The notes below the pieces were generated by a model. It was given only the letters and a program-made list of their open reading frames with translations, had not been told where the DNA came from and ran no database searches. Position numbers and translations under genes: made by a program. Shown one piece after another: positions 1 to 10,397 of a DNA stretch of 64,000 nt. Every line of letters begins with the position of its first letter. Within the stretch, counting starts at the first letter, position 1. Source of the DNA: Calothrix sp. NIES-3974 (GTDB lineage: Bacteria > Cyanobacteriota > Cyanobacteriia > Cyanobacteriales > Nostocaceae); the NCBI RefSeq assembly GCF_002368395.1, contig NZ_AP018254.1:5208001-5272000 (forward strand), read 5' to 3'.

Positions 1-9
1 CATACCAAA

Positions 10-39
10 TTGCGTTCAGAACTAGTACTCTGAACGCAA
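10..39. repeat. Perfect 11-bp inverted repeat near left edge
   Basis: The arms TTGCGTTCAGA (10-20) and TCTGAACGCAA (29-39) pair perfectly around an 8-nt loop. No T-run follows on the plus strand. It could be a terminator for a gene left of the window or a small dispersed hairpin; the sequence does not decide. Confidence 0.5.
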
Positions 40-130
40 CTTCGCATTATATGGGAAATTGATCCGAACAGGTGTGATAATAGAATTTTATTTGAGGTGC
101 TTCTCCCAAATATAAAAATATTAATTATGG

Positions 131-811
131 ATGGGGAAGGTGCTGAGAGATATGTTGGGGAATTGGCAAGGTTTTTTCCCGCACTCGCGAGTCAAATCTC
201 GTTTATCGAATGCGGTTTCTCATTTGCAAGATGATGCGATCGCAGTGCGAGTCATGGCGATCGCCTGTTTGGAGGCCATATTGAGGGATTATCCTCAGTA
301 CTATGGGGAAATCATGAAAATTTTGGCTCAGTTTATTGGCGATCGCACACCGATGAGCAAATCCCAGGGAGTGGTATGTGAGGATGTACAAGCTGCTTTA
401 GGGGTGATCGGACATAATCAAGTTCGGTCTGCTCATCAGTCGGAATTGATTGATTTAAGTTATGGGTATTTTCGGGGTGTCAATCTCGAATATTGTAATT
501 TTGCTGGTGTTAATTTTTATCAAGCAGATTTTTCCGGGGCTTGTTTGCGCCATACTAATCTTCAAGGGGCGATTCTGAGTGCTGCTAATTTCAGCAATGC
601 CAATCTGGAGTATGCAAACTTGATGGGAGCAAATTTGGGAGCTGCTAATTTAACTCAGACTAATTGTCGATATGCAGATTTAACCGCCGCTAATTTATAT
701 TTAGTGAAGTTATTAGATACTGATTTTTCTGGCGCAAATTTGACACAAGCTAATTTGCATGGGGTGGATTTGAGTCTCGCGAAAATTCAAAATCTGGAAT
801 CGAAAATATAA
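131..811 (+). CDS. Pentapeptide repeat protein
   Basis: 226 aa, probably cytoplasmic, with no signal peptide. Residues about 30-105 are helical and resemble the helical region that precedes the repeats in many cyanobacterial pentapeptide proteins (RVMAIACLEAILRDYP). Residues about 108-222 are a run of A(D/N)LXX-type pentapeptides (for example ANLEY, ANLMG, ANLGA, ANLTQ), which fold as a right-handed quadrilateral beta-helix. The family has no single function; most members are structural or protein-binding. The ATG at 131 is preceded by AT-rich DNA with no clear Shine-Dalgarno, so the exact start is uncertain. The next gene starts 52 bp downstream on the same strand, so co-transcription is possible. 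Confidence 0.85.
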   Translation: MGKVLRDMLGNWQGFFPHSRVKSRLSNAVSHLQDDAIAVRVMAIACLEAILRDYPQYYGEIMKILAQFIGDRTPMSKSQGVVCEDVQAALGVIGHNQVRSAHQSELIDLSYGYFRGVNLEYCNFAGVNFYQADFSGACLRHTNLQGAILSAANFSNANLEYANLMGANLGAANLTQTNCRYADLTAANLYLVKLLDTDFSGANLTQANLHGVDLSLAKIQNLESKI

Positions 812-863
812 ACAAATCTGAGATTGATTATCTCATTTGCACCCAAATCTGTATAATTGGGGG

Positions 864-2870
864 ATGCAATTTATTACAAGAATTTTTGTTACTGTACTTG
901 CAGTAATTTTACTACCAGGACTAATGGCGATCGCACAATCTAGTCAAGTGGGTGGGGAGGATATAATCACACCGGGTGATAATCTGGTGGTAGAAGGTAT
1001 TCCCCCCATCCCTGCATCCATCGCTACTACCGTTGAACGTTACACAAATTTTCGCTCTGCGGGATTAAATAGTTGGCATCCCCAACGTCGGGAAATCTTG
1101 ATTTCGACCCGGTTTGGAGATACAAATCAAACCCATTTGGTGCGGTTTCCCTTGGGTATGCGTCGGCAATTAACTTTTTTTCGGGAACGGGTAGGGGGAG
1201 CAAGTTTTCAGCCAACTCAAGGTAATTATTTTTTGTTTACTAAAGATACTGGTGGTAATGAGTTTAATCAGCTTTATCGCTATGATTTAGAAACCGGAGA
1301 TGTCACCCTTTTAACTGATGGAAAGTCCCGCAATAGTGGTGGTGTTTGGTCAAATTCCCATCCACCAATCAATCAGCCTAAAAATTTGGTTTTACCGGAA
1401 CATGTAATTTACACTTCCACCCGACGCACAGGTCAGGACACGGATTTTTATGTGATTGACCCCCGAAATCCCCCAACTAATCGTTTATTAACAGAAAATC
1501 AAGGAGGGGGTTGGGGTGGTTTAGCTTGGTCTCCCGATAACCGGAAATTTTTGGCTTTGGAATATATTTCCGTGAATGAAAGCTATTTGTGGATGATTGA
1601 TACCCAAACGGGTGAAAAAAAACTGATTACACCTAAAGTTCCCAATCAAAAGATTTTTTATGGAGGAGCGGTATTTAGTCGAGATGGTCAGGGTTTATAT
1701 GTAATTACTGACAAGGATGCAGAATTTTCTCGACTGGCTTATATTAATTTGGCCACAATGGAATATACCTTTTTAACTAGTCACATTAATTGGAATGTGG
1801 AAGATTTTGATTTGAGTGAGGATGGTAAATATTTAGCTTTTGTGACCAATGAAGATGGTGCAAGTATTTTACATCTGTTAGATACGGCAACCCGCAAAGA
1901 AAAGCCTCTACCGAAATTACCCCTTGGTCAAGTATTTGGAATCAGATGGCATCGTAATAATCAGGATTTGGGATTTACCCTGATTTCTAGTCAAGCAACG
2001 GCTGATGTATACTCCCTAAATATTAACACAAACCAGGTGGAACGGTGGACAGAAAGCGAAACCGGGGGTATAAATACCAGCAATTTTGCCGAAGCTGAAT
2101 TAATTCGTTGGCCAAGTTTTGACAAACGGATAATTTCCGGCTTTTTGTATCGTCCTCCAGCTAAATTCACTGGTAAACGTCCCGTAATTATTGATATTCA
2201 CGGTGGACCAGAAGCTCAATCTCGACCAGGCTTTTTAGGACGTAATAATTATTACTTGAATGAATTGGGTATTGCCCTAATTTATCCCAATGTAAGGGGT
2301 TCATCTGGTTACGGAAAGACCTTTTTGCAATTGGATAATGGCTATAAACGGGAAGATTCCGTTAAAGACATTGGTGCATTGTTAGATTGGATTAAAACCC
2401 AACCAGATTTAGATCCAGATCGGGTATTAGTTACGGGAGGAAGTTATGGGGGATATATGTCCCTTGCAGTGGCAATTAAATATAGCGATCGCATTCGTGC
2501 CAGTATCAATATAGTGGGGATTTCCAACTTTGTAACCTTCTTGGAAAACACTGAAGGATACCGTCGAGATTTACGTCGAGTCGAATATGGTGATGAACGC
2601 GACCCAAAAATGCGTGCATTCCTGGAAAAAATTTCTCCCCTGAATAATGCGGAGAAAATTACAAAACCATTATTTGTCATTCATGGTCAAAATGACCCAC
2701 GGGTTCCAGTAAGTGAAGCCGAACAAATAGTGAGAACGGTGAGGAAAAATAACACCCCGGTTTGGTATTTAATGGCTAAGGATGAAGGACATGGTTTTAG
2801 TAAGAAAAAAAATATCGATTTTCAATTTTATGCAACAGTGATGTTTGTCAAAAAATATTTGCTGCAATAG
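864..2870 (+). CDS. S9 family peptidase (prolyl oligopeptidase-like), secreted
   Basis: I chose the ATG at 864 over an in-frame TTG at 837 because it places a classic signal peptide at the N-terminus (hydrophobic stretch, then AIAQSS). The mature protein therefore acts in the periplasm or outside the cell. Residues about 50-400 form a WD40/TolB-like beta-propeller (SPDNRKF, SEDGKYLAF). Residues about 420-668 are the alpha/beta-hydrolase domain. The catalytic triad is visible: Ser in GGSYGGYMS (codon at 2442), Asp in HGQNDPRVP (codon at 2694) and His in DEGHGFS (codon at 2790). This layout fits DPP-IV/acylaminoacyl-peptidase-type enzymes that cleave short peptides. The exact specificity cannot be read from the sequence. 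Confidence 0.93.
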   Translation: MQFITRIFVTVLAVILLPGLMAIAQSSQVGGEDIITPGDNLVVEGIPPIPASIATTVERYTNFRSAGLNSWHPQRREILISTRFGDTNQTHLVRFPLGMRRQLTFFRERVGGASFQPTQGNYFLFTKDTGGNEFNQLYRYDLETGDVTLLTDGKSRNSGGVWSNSHPPINQPKNLVLPEHVIYTSTRRTGQDTDFYVIDPRNPPTNRLLTENQGGGWGGLAWSPDNRKFLALEYISVNESYLWMIDTQTGEKKLITPKVPNQKIFYGGAVFSRDGQGLYVITDKDAEFSRLAYINLATMEYTFLTSHINWNVEDFDLSEDGKYLAFVTNEDGASILHLLDTATRKEKPLPKLPLGQVFGIRWHRNNQDLGFTLISSQATADVYSLNINTNQVERWTESETGGINTSNFAEAELIRWPSFDKRIISGFLYRPPAKFTGKRPVIIDIHGGPEAQSRPGFLGRNNYYLNELGIALIYPNVRGSSGYGKTFLQLDNGYKREDSVKDIGALLDWIKTQPDLDPDRVLVTGGSYGGYMSLAVAIKYSDRIRASINIVGISNFVTFLENTEGYRRDLRRVEYGDERDPKMRAFLEKISPLNNAEKITKPLFVIHGQNDPRVPVSEAEQIVRTVRKNNTPVWYLMAKDEGHGFSKKKNIDFQFYATVMFVKKYLLQ

Positions 2871-3212
2871 TGGGGATTGAATTGGGGAAGATAGGAAAGA
2901 AAAACGGAAAAGGGATGGAGTTATCAAACCATCCCAGTTATGTTTGTGCTATCTATTTACTCATTGTCATTTTTGCAATTTATTAATTGAGGGAACCAAA
3001 GCAGATTTTGAAGAGTCTTATGCTGATTAAATTTCATATCAACCGAAATTTATTCTGCCGTAACTTGAGTAACGAGTTGATTTTCCTAATACTTCTCACT
3101 CCCTGCAATTTTTAGAGGTTTGCGAGAAATCCAAGGTAAGTGTTTTTCAATCTATAGATGCACGTAGCACAGCTTCTTAAAGAGTAATCTAAAATCCAAA
3201 ATCCAAAATCAA
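2871..3212. other. Intergenic, no gene seen
   Basis: AT-rich spacer between convergent genes. It holds only a short AAAATCC-type repeat run near 3188-3210, a low-complexity sequence common in filamentous cyanobacteria. No convincing terminator or RNA was recognised. Confidence 0.5.
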
Positions 3213-4031
3213 TTATGATTCGGATACGTTAACCGCTTCAACCTTGCGACGACGACGTAAACCATACATGCCAATTGCTGCAACTGCACCTAAAGACATA
3301 GTAACGGAAGGTTCTGGAGTCGTTTTAGTTAATGCCTGTACGTTTTTCTTACCGATATCCAGAACTACTACCACATCATTGAAGTCACGGTCAGAGTTTT
3401 GGTTGCGACCACCCGTTGCACCTTTTGCTCCAAATAAATCTTCAAACCCTAGGACAATAAAATTATTATAGGCATAGGCAACCACGTGCTGTAAACCATC
3501 TTCGTTGTATTTGGTTTGAGTGCCAAAAATATTTTTACCCCCATTAAAACCATTTGCTCTCAACTTAAAGTCTAATTGGGTCTTGGCATTCATTTTACCC
3601 AAATTGACACCATCACCTAATTTGAGGGTATCTCCACCCCAAGCACCAACACAACCAGCTCCAGCGCAAGCAATATCATTAAATACTAAACCAGTTTTCT
3701 TTGTACCACCATTAGCAGTAAAAGCTAATTGGTTGCGGAAACCAGCACCTTCATTGATAAAGAAAACATTGACATCATGGGCATATTTCATGAACAATTT
3801 GCTAGGGTCAAGCAAAAATTGTCCGCTATTTGCAATTTCTAAACCTTCCTTTTGCACAAATTTTTGAAATGGAGTATCATCAAATCCAGTTTTTTGTTTA
3901 CTGAGGATAGTTGGTTGTGTCCAAGAACTATCCCAAACAAAATTGGTTGCAGAAGCAGTCTTGATTTCAGCAAATAATCCGGTGGTGATAGTTGCAGTTG
4001 CAAACAAACCTGAGATAAAAGCAGTCTTCAT
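3213..4031 (-). CDS. DUF4114 domain protein with PEP-CTERM sorting signal
   Basis: 272 aa from the ATG at 4031; an in-frame TTG lies two codons upstream. It has an N-terminal signal peptide (cleavage probably after TASA). The C-terminal half carries the DUF4114 signature, with an acidic, calcium-site-like DRDFNDVVV before the C-terminus. The last 35 residues are a textbook PEP-CTERM tail: TPEPS, a hydrophobic helix (GAVAAIGMYG), then RRRRK. Such proteins are processed by an exosortase and exported to the surface or matrix. No exosortase gene lies in this window, so the sorting enzyme must be elsewhere. The substrate or ligand is unknown. Confidence 0.88.
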   Translation of the reverse strand: MKTAFISGLFATATITTGLFAEIKTASATNFVWDSSWTQPTILSKQKTGFDDTPFQKFVQKEGLEIANSGQFLLDPSKLFMKYAHDVNVFFINEGAGFRNQLAFTANGGTKKTGLVFNDIACAGAGCVGAWGGDTLKLGDGVNLGKMNAKTQLDFKLRANGFNGGKNIFGTQTKYNEDGLQHVVAYAYNNFIVLGFEDLFGAKGATGGRNQNSDRDFNDVVVVLDIGKKNVQALTKTTPEPSVTMSLGAVAAIGMYGLRRRRKVEAVNVSES

Positions 4032-4037
4032 GTCCAA

Positions 4038-4705
4038 TTAATCTCTTCTCAAAATTGCTAATTTAAACAAACTCATCCATAATTATTAATTCGTAATCGC
4101 TTATAGCAGATGACCTCCACCCATGTAATTAGAGAGGGTTGGATTCCTCTACTCTATAAGCAATTCTATTTCAGTTGGAATTAAAATCCCCACCAAAAAC
4201 ATAATTAATTACGAATTACGAATTATTAATTACGAATTACTTAATCATTGCCTATTTTGGCTTTGATTCTTCATTGATAACAAGACATTGGAACACAGAC
4301 AATTGTTTTTTCATCGGTTTATCCAAGATTCAATTCTGCCTTTATAAATGTGCTTCCATCAGTATTTGTAGCGAAATATACTATTTATCTCCGAATAAAA
4401 GATATTCGCAGAAATACTTCTTTGACCAGCAGTCGCACTCATAAAATTTTGAAAAACAAAGATGAAGTTAGGGTTTTTTCTGTAAATGTATCAGCACAGA
4501 TGGAACAAAACTGCCCGCAACCGGTCTCAGTTAAATCCTGATTTTTAAGTATTTTGACGGAGATTACCAAACCTTACTGATAATAACCAAGCTGGAAAGT
4601 GAAACATCAGTAAAACTACTACGTCAATCCCTAGTAAAGGCTTGACTAATTCCCCACTCTCCCATTGAATATAAACGTTGAAAAAAGTTGTAAACAATCA
4701 ATTAA
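4038..4705. other. Intergenic with AATTACG short tandem repeats
   Basis: Region upstream of two divergent genes. At about 4199-4240 the heptamer AATTACG recurs with an AATTATT variant (STRR-type repeat). A 63-codon open frame at 4350-4541 has no recognisable protein features and I do not call it. Promoters for both flanking genes should lie here but no element is clear enough to place. Confidence 0.5.
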
Positions 4706-6763
4706 ATGAAAATTCGGCATTTTATTCCCTTTGTCGCTTCGACAAAATGGCGATATCGGGTTATATCCTTTGGTGTAATGTATTTAGCCACATTGGTGAC
4801 ACCGGTTGCAGGTATAGCCCAATCAACCCGTCGTCCAGACAAAAACGTTAAATGTGATGTGTTGATTGCTGGGGGTGGTTTATCGGGGGTCGCAACAGCC
4901 TACGAAGCCTTATTAGGTGGTCAAACGGTATGTATTACGGAAATTACCGATTGGTTGGGTGGACAAATTTCTTCCCAAGGTACATCTGCATTAGATGAGC
5001 GTCCCACTCAACGGGTTAAACTGTTTTACTCCCGTGGATATTTAGATTTACGTCAACGGATTCAAAAACGCTATGGGGGGAATATTAATCCCGGTGACTG
5101 TTGGGTGAGTGACTCCTGTTTTTTACCCAAAGACGGTCATGAAATTCTCCAGGACATGCTCAAAGATGCAGCAAAACGGGGTCGGGGAAAATTAGAATGG
5201 TTTCCCAATACCGTGATCAAGGATTTACAAATCAGCAGTGATGGGAAGATAATTAATCGCGCGATCGCAATTCAACATCGTCCCGCAGCAGGTAGACCAC
5301 CTTTAAATACTTTTACCCTCTCCCAGGTCATTGAAGACGCGTACAACTACAATGATTCTGCTAACTTCACCAAAACAATTATTGAATTTGCACCCCAGCG
5401 CACCAAACAATCAAAATCTCCCCAATGGTATGTTGTTGACGCAAGCGAAACGGGGGAAATTGTTGGTTTAGCCGATGTTCCCTATCGTTTAGGTATTGAT
5501 CCCCTTTCTTACTTAGAACCATCATCATCCAGTAAGACCAATGACCCCTACTGTACCCAAGGTTTTACCTACACCTTTGCAATGGAGGCAACCGCAGAAC
5601 CCCAAAAACACGAAATGCCTCCATTTTACATGCAATATTCACCCTATTTTAGCTATGAATTAAAACGGTTAGCGGATTTTGATTTAGTCTTTACCTACCG
5701 ACGGATTTGGAGTCCCCGTCAAGGTGCATGGAAAAACTTTGGTGGAATCAATTTTACCGTCCCCACCCCCGGAGACATTTCCATGCAAAACTGGACTTGG
5801 GGTAACGATTACCGTCCCGGAACCTCCAAGGATAACCTGATCTATACCCGTCAACAATTACAAGCCACAGGACAGCTAAAACCAGGTGGTTGGAAGGGGG
5901 GATTACGTACCGAAAGTTTAGCCAAAGCTGAAGAAAAAGCCCTTGCTTACTTCTACTGGTTAGTTATGGGGACAACCGACTCCCAACTTGGTAATGGAGT
6001 CAAAAAACCCCAACCCAACAACCGCTTTCTCAAAGGTTTCGATTCACCAATGGGAACAGCTCACGGATTATCCAAATACCCCTACATGCGGGAAGGACGG
6101 AGGATTATCGGTAGACCCAGTTGGGGACAACCCGAAGGTTTTACCATTTGGGAAATAGACATTTCTCGTCGCGACTATAACGACGAATATTACCGGCAAA
6201 ACCTACCCACGGCTATGTATCGCAGATTACGGGGAGCCTTAGCAGGCTTAGAAGCTATATCGGTGATTTCCGGTCAAAAGCCAGTAGAAAATGCCTCCCG
6301 TCGCACCCGTTCCACGATTTTTCCTGATGCTGTTGGTATCGGACACTACGCCATCGATTTCCACCCCTGTATGGAAAAAAGTCCACCGGAAGCACCGGGG
6401 AACCGGGAACGACCAGGGGAACGCAGAGGTGCAGGACAAGCCTACCCCTTCCAGGTTGCCCTCAGAGCCATGATTCCCCAAAAAATTGATAATTTAGTCA
6501 TCGGGGGTAAAAGTATCGCCACCAGTCACATTGCAGCAGCAGCCTATCGCGTACATTCCTTTGAGTGGTCAGCAGGTGCAGCAGCTGGAACCCTCACCGC
6601 CTTTGCCTTAAAAAATGATATTGCTCCCTATCAATTGGTGGAAAGATTACCTCGTATTGATTTGAAGTTAATTCAATTCCAACGATTGCTGGAACAAAAT
6701 GGTAATCCCACCGCTTTCCCCGATACTTCCATTTTTAATCAGAAGTGGGAAGATTGGCGGTAG
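4706..6763 (+). CDS. FAD-dependent oxidoreductase, exported or membrane-anchored
   Basis: 685 aa. A hydrophobic segment at residues about 18-40 ending in GIAQS looks like a signal peptide or anchor. Residues about 50-85 hold the dinucleotide-binding Rossmann motif (CDVLIAGGGLSGVATA) ending in an acidic residue, VCITE, that would bind the FAD ribose. A second FAD-contacting motif lies near the C-terminus (DNLVIGGKSIATSHIA), as in the FAD_oxidored family (PF12831). The protein is about twice the size of small flavin oxidoreductases, with a long middle region rich in aromatic and proline residues. The substrate is unknown. It is flanked by long spacers, so it is probably monocistronic. Confidence 0.85.
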   Translation: MKIRHFIPFVASTKWRYRVISFGVMYLATLVTPVAGIAQSTRRPDKNVKCDVLIAGGGLSGVATAYEALLGGQTVCITEITDWLGGQISSQGTSALDERPTQRVKLFYSRGYLDLRQRIQKRYGGNINPGDCWVSDSCFLPKDGHEILQDMLKDAAKRGRGKLEWFPNTVIKDLQISSDGKIINRAIAIQHRPAAGRPPLNTFTLSQVIEDAYNYNDSANFTKTIIEFAPQRTKQSKSPQWYVVDASETGEIVGLADVPYRLGIDPLSYLEPSSSSKTNDPYCTQGFTYTFAMEATAEPQKHEMPPFYMQYSPYFSYELKRLADFDLVFTYRRIWSPRQGAWKNFGGINFTVPTPGDISMQNWTWGNDYRPGTSKDNLIYTRQQLQATGQLKPGGWKGGLRTESLAKAEEKALAYFYWLVMGTTDSQLGNGVKKPQPNNRFLKGFDSPMGTAHGLSKYPYMREGRRIIGRPSWGQPEGFTIWEIDISRRDYNDEYYRQNLPTAMYRRLRGALAGLEAISVISGQKPVENASRRTRSTIFPDAVGIGHYAIDFHPCMEKSPPEAPGNRERPGERRGAGQAYPFQVALRAMIPQKIDNLVIGGKSIATSHIAAAAYRVHSFEWSAGAAAGTLTAFALKNDIAPYQLVERLPRIDLKLIQFQRLLEQNGNPTAFPDTSIFNQKWEDWR

Positions 6764-7418
6764 AGGGAAGGAGATACAGGAGACAGTTCTCCTGTTCTTT
6801 AGCTATGGGTACATGGAGAATGAGTGCGATCGCATGTTGAAGGATTCTTCGAGAATTGTTAGCCATATAATTAGCCATATAAATAAGTATGCAACCTTCT
6901 GACGCTTTGCGGATTCGCCACAGTTCCTGTTGAAGTATTTATTTGGTGTTATACCGTTTTACTTTGGAGTTGATACCTGAAGGGGATGCAGGGGGAGCAG
7001 GGGATGAAAATGTATCAAAATTCGAGTGAAATGGTATCAGTACCAGATATTGTGTTTTATGTATTTCCATAAATCAAACAATTAAATCTGGTTTTAAATG
7101 CGTATAAATACTTAAAAAAATACGAAAAAAATCTGATTTGTACACTGACAACATTGAGGTCTGGTTTCCAGAACTGTAATCAATATCAATCAATGCGGAA
7201 ACAGGAAAATCCCTATTTACCCTTGCTGATACTCAAACCCCTATTTGTGGTCAGATCAATCTGAAAACAGAAAAGGGGAGATAGAAATAGGAAACCCTTA
7301 TACAACAAGGAGTTCCCAATCCAAAATCCCATCAGATTCCCATCAATGGGGAAATATGATGATAAATTGCCTTGACGCTTACTCCCGGAGTCGATGACAA
7401 TTTGCAAAACAGGAATTA
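6764..7418. other. Intergenic, no gene seen
   Basis: 655-bp AT-rich spacer. It contains a short direct repeat of TTAGCCATATAA near 6859-6881. The small open frames here have no family-like features. An AGGA at 7411-7414 serves the next gene. Confidence 0.45.
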
Positions 7419-9113
7419 ATGACAATGCCAGAAAACAAATCAAAATTTTTAGTACCAGCAATTGGTGCAACAGTAGTGGTGGTTGGTGGTATCGCTGCAT
7501 ACATGTATTTCTTCAAGGGACCTACGGGTGATGCGGAGGGTGCATTGGCAAGTGCGAAAATAATTCCCAATGAGGCATTGATGGCTACCTATATTACCAC
7601 CGATTCCCAAGCTTGGAGTCAGTTGGAAAAATTTGGGACACCGGAAGCAAGAAAAATTGTGACGGAGGGGTTAAAGGAGTTTCACCAGAAAAATCTGGAA
7701 GGTAATAATATCTCCTATGAGCAAGATATAAAACCCTGGTTAGGAGGGTTAATGGTGGCGGTTTTACCACCAAATGGGGTAAAACCAGCTCAGAGTTCCT
7801 CTACAGATACACTCACAAATACAAATTCATCCTCACCGAATACACCGAATACATTAATGGTGGTGGGAATCAAGGATAAAGTTGCAGCATTAAACTTTGC
7901 CAATAAAATCAAGCAGCAAGATAACGTTAAAGTTACAGAAACTGATTATAAAGGGGAAAAAATTATTATTTCCCAAGGGGCTGGTTCAAGTCAGTATAGC
8001 GCAATTCTGGATAATAATTCCTACATTGTGGTGGCAGACAATCAACGATTAGTGGAAAAATCGATTGATACCCTCAAAGGGGGAGCATCCTTTGCTACTA
8101 AACCTGGTGCAAACGAAATTTTAAGTAAAAAACCCGCAGTTGAAAATGCGATCGCCCAGGTATATATTCCTGATTATGCAGGGATGGTGGAAACCCTAAT
8201 CAAAACTAACCCCGCAGCAACTCCTATCCCTCCCCAAAACCTAGAGCAAATCAAACAAATTAAATCAATGGTTGCAGGTGTCGGTATTGATAACGTGGGG
8301 ATACGGATGAAAGCTACCGTCAATCTTGACCCGAAATTAAATCCCTATCAATACGAAAATTCCCCAGGTCAGATTGTTGCTCGATTTCCCCGGGATACCA
8401 TTGCAATGGTTGCAGGAAAAGGGATAAATCGCTGGTGGAATGCGGTTGTCGAACAATCCCAAAATCTTCCGGAAATGCAAGCAGTTGTGGATGGAGCGCG
8501 AACCTACGGTAAATACGCCAATCTTGACCTAGATAAGGAAGTATTTGCATGGATGGATGGGGAATTTGGATTAGCGTTGATACCTTCTAATCAAGGAGTG
8601 CTAGCACAAACAGGTTTCGGAGGTGCATTTGTTTTTGACACTCAAGACCGTAAAACTGCGGAATCCACCCTTGGTAAATTGGATCAGCTCGTCAAAACCC
8701 AAAATCCAGCGATTAATATTACAAAACGAAATATCAGTGGTAAGGACGTAACTGAGTGGGAAATCCCCGGTCAAGGAGCTTTTGTCTCCCACGGTTGGCT
8801 GGATCAGGATACGGTTTTCCTCACCCTTGGTGGACCACTTGCCAACGCGATCGCCAACAATAATGATAACCTTACCAACAGCGAAACTTTTAAATCCGTT
8901 ACCAGTTCTCTGCAACAACCGAATGGTGGTTATTTCTACCTGGACATGGATAAAACCATGACGATTCTCAATCGCTTTGGTGCTGTCACCGGAATTGACC
9001 CCCAAGCAAAAGCCATATTTGACTCAATTCGTGGTCTAGGAGTCACCGCTAGCAGTCCCGATAAATCTACCAGTCAGGTAGAGTTTTTACTTGCTCTCAA
9101 ACAAAGTCAGTAG
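7419..9113 (+). CDS. DUF3352 domain protein, membrane-anchored
   Basis: 564 aa. A single transmembrane segment at residues about 8-28 (VPAIGATVVVVGGIAAYMYFF) is followed by a large extracytoplasmic domain typical of the cyanobacterial DUF3352 family, with a Ser/Thr/Asn-rich insert at about 128-148. The family has no established function. The start is ATG 7419, with AGGA four bases upstream; the ATG two codons later has a better 10-base spacing and is equally possible. No neighbour is on the same strand, so operon context gives no clue. Confidence 0.85.
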   Translation: MTMPENKSKFLVPAIGATVVVVGGIAAYMYFFKGPTGDAEGALASAKIIPNEALMATYITTDSQAWSQLEKFGTPEARKIVTEGLKEFHQKNLEGNNISYEQDIKPWLGGLMVAVLPPNGVKPAQSSSTDTLTNTNSSSPNTPNTLMVVGIKDKVAALNFANKIKQQDNVKVTETDYKGEKIIISQGAGSSQYSAILDNNSYIVVADNQRLVEKSIDTLKGGASFATKPGANEILSKKPAVENAIAQVYIPDYAGMVETLIKTNPAATPIPPQNLEQIKQIKSMVAGVGIDNVGIRMKATVNLDPKLNPYQYENSPGQIVARFPRDTIAMVAGKGINRWWNAVVEQSQNLPEMQAVVDGARTYGKYANLDLDKEVFAWMDGEFGLALIPSNQGVLAQTGFGGAFVFDTQDRKTAESTLGKLDQLVKTQNPAINITKRNISGKDVTEWEIPGQGAFVSHGWLDQDTVFLTLGGPLANAIANNNDNLTNSETFKSVTSSLQQPNGGYFYLDMDKTMTILNRFGAVTGIDPQAKAIFDSIRGLGVTASSPDKSTSQVEFLLALKQSQ

Positions 9114-9214
9114 GGAGTTGGTAATAGGGAGTAGTCTAATATAGGGCTAAAAATAGTAAAGACCCGATATATCGCGTCTCTATAATCCCCTGGAGACGAC
9201 CCACCAATCCCCTG

Positions 9215-9237
9215 GAGACGACCCGGTGGGTCGTCTC
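9215..9237. repeat. Dispersed palindrome (GAGACGACCC arms)
   Basis: The arms GAGACGACCC and GGGTCGTCTC pair perfectly around GGT. A second half-copy (GGAGACGACCCACC) lies just upstream at about 9191-9204. This belongs to a family of short palindromes found in many spacers of this window. Confidence 0.6.
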
Positions 9238-9299
9238 TACTCCCCACTCCCTATATTCGATAGTAGAGATTAATCCAAAATCTAAAAACTAAAATCGAA

Positions 9300-9887
9300 C
9301 TATTTTTTCAGTTCTTGAACTTGTAACAAAGCACTTTCTTGCCAAGTTTTATTCCCTTGGATGGAAAATAACTCCGCAGCTTTTTGAAAATCCGCGATCG
9401 CAGCTTGTGTATCTGTGTGCCGATGGGCTATTCCCCGTTTAAAATAGGTATAGGCATCATTGGGAGCAATCCGTAAAACCTGAGTATAATCGGCAATGGC
9501 TGCGTCGAATTTCCTCTGGTTGTGAAAGGCGATCGCTCGATTATAATAGGCACTGGCAAAATCAGGATCGAGTTTGATGGCAATATTAAAATTTTCTAAA
9601 GCTTTGTCGTAATCTAATAACTGCCGATAGGTGATGCCCAAACCATTATAGACACAAGCTAGTTCGGCATCAATCTCTAGTGCTATATTAAAATCCGCGA
9701 TCGCTTCTGGATATTTACCCAATTCGTACCAAGCTAAACCACGGTTATAATAGGCAGCTGCTAGCTGGGGATCTAATTCCAGCGCTTGATTAAAACAGGC
9801 GATCGCTTGGCGAAAATCCTGCTTTTGGTAGTAGGTAATACCTGAGTGCAAATGAATGTTATCGTTGCTTAAGCAAGTGTGTTTCAT
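9300..9887 (-). CDS. Tetratricopeptide repeat protein
   Basis: 195 aa, with no signal peptide or membrane segment. About five consecutive 34-residue TPR units run from residue 13 to 175 (for example YYNRGLAWYELGKYPEAIADF), with canonical small and aromatic positions (W/Y-x2-L/Y-G at the start, A-x3-F/Y later, P at the turn). TPR arrays are protein-binding scaffolds. No catalytic domain is attached, so the partner cannot be inferred. The start at ATG 9887 gives MKHTCLS. The gene stands alone between long spacers. Confidence 0.87.
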   Translation of the reverse strand: MKHTCLSNDNIHLHSGITYYQKQDFRQAIACFNQALELDPQLAAAYYNRGLAWYELGKYPEAIADFNIALEIDAELACVYNGLGITYRQLLDYDKALENFNIAIKLDPDFASAYYNRAIAFHNQRKFDAAIADYTQVLRIAPNDAYTYFKRGIAHRHTDTQAAIADFQKAAELFSIQGNKTWQESALLQVQELKK

Positions 9888-10397
9888 AGAACCTCATCAT
9901 CAATTAACTACGGACGACAAATTTCAGATTCACCCGAAGCTATTACAGATAGAAATCAGTCAATTCTTGGGGAAATTAATCGAAATGCAAAACACAGCTA
10001 ACTCAAGCATTTTAAGCATTTTGGTTGGTTGTACCAGTTGAAAAAATGATTGCAACAGCTAAAAAATAAATACTTCACAACCCAGAATATATAGCCCGCA
10101 GAGCTTCTATAAAATTAATCCCAAATTGCACTCATTCTCAACTTACCTATCCTAATTTTAGACACCAAAATTGATAATCAGTGTGATTCAAAATACATCA
10201 AAAACACTTTTATCATAAATTCAAAAATCATTATTTTCTCAGTGTAAACACGTATCCCCATTGTCAAAACAATGGGGAATAATGGAAAAATATTTACAGT
10301 ATTTGGTGATACGAAGAAGAGAAATTATCAGAATGAGAAAGCCTGAATAAATACTATTTTTCAAGTTGATTCTGTCAGCTTTCCGACGCTAATCAAT
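9888..10397. other. Intergenic with one strong hairpin
   Basis: No gene is supported. At 10255-10278 a perfect 10-bp stem (TCCCCATTGT/ACAATGGGGA) closes a CAAA tetraloop. It lies about 120 nt after the stop of the small minus-strand gene. Without a T-run it is only a weak terminator candidate. Confidence 0.45.

Noticed and set aside
4350-4541. 63-codon open frame in the spacer before the FAD oxidoreductase gene
   Set aside because: No ribosome binding site, family signature or membrane pattern; composition like the surrounding spacer.
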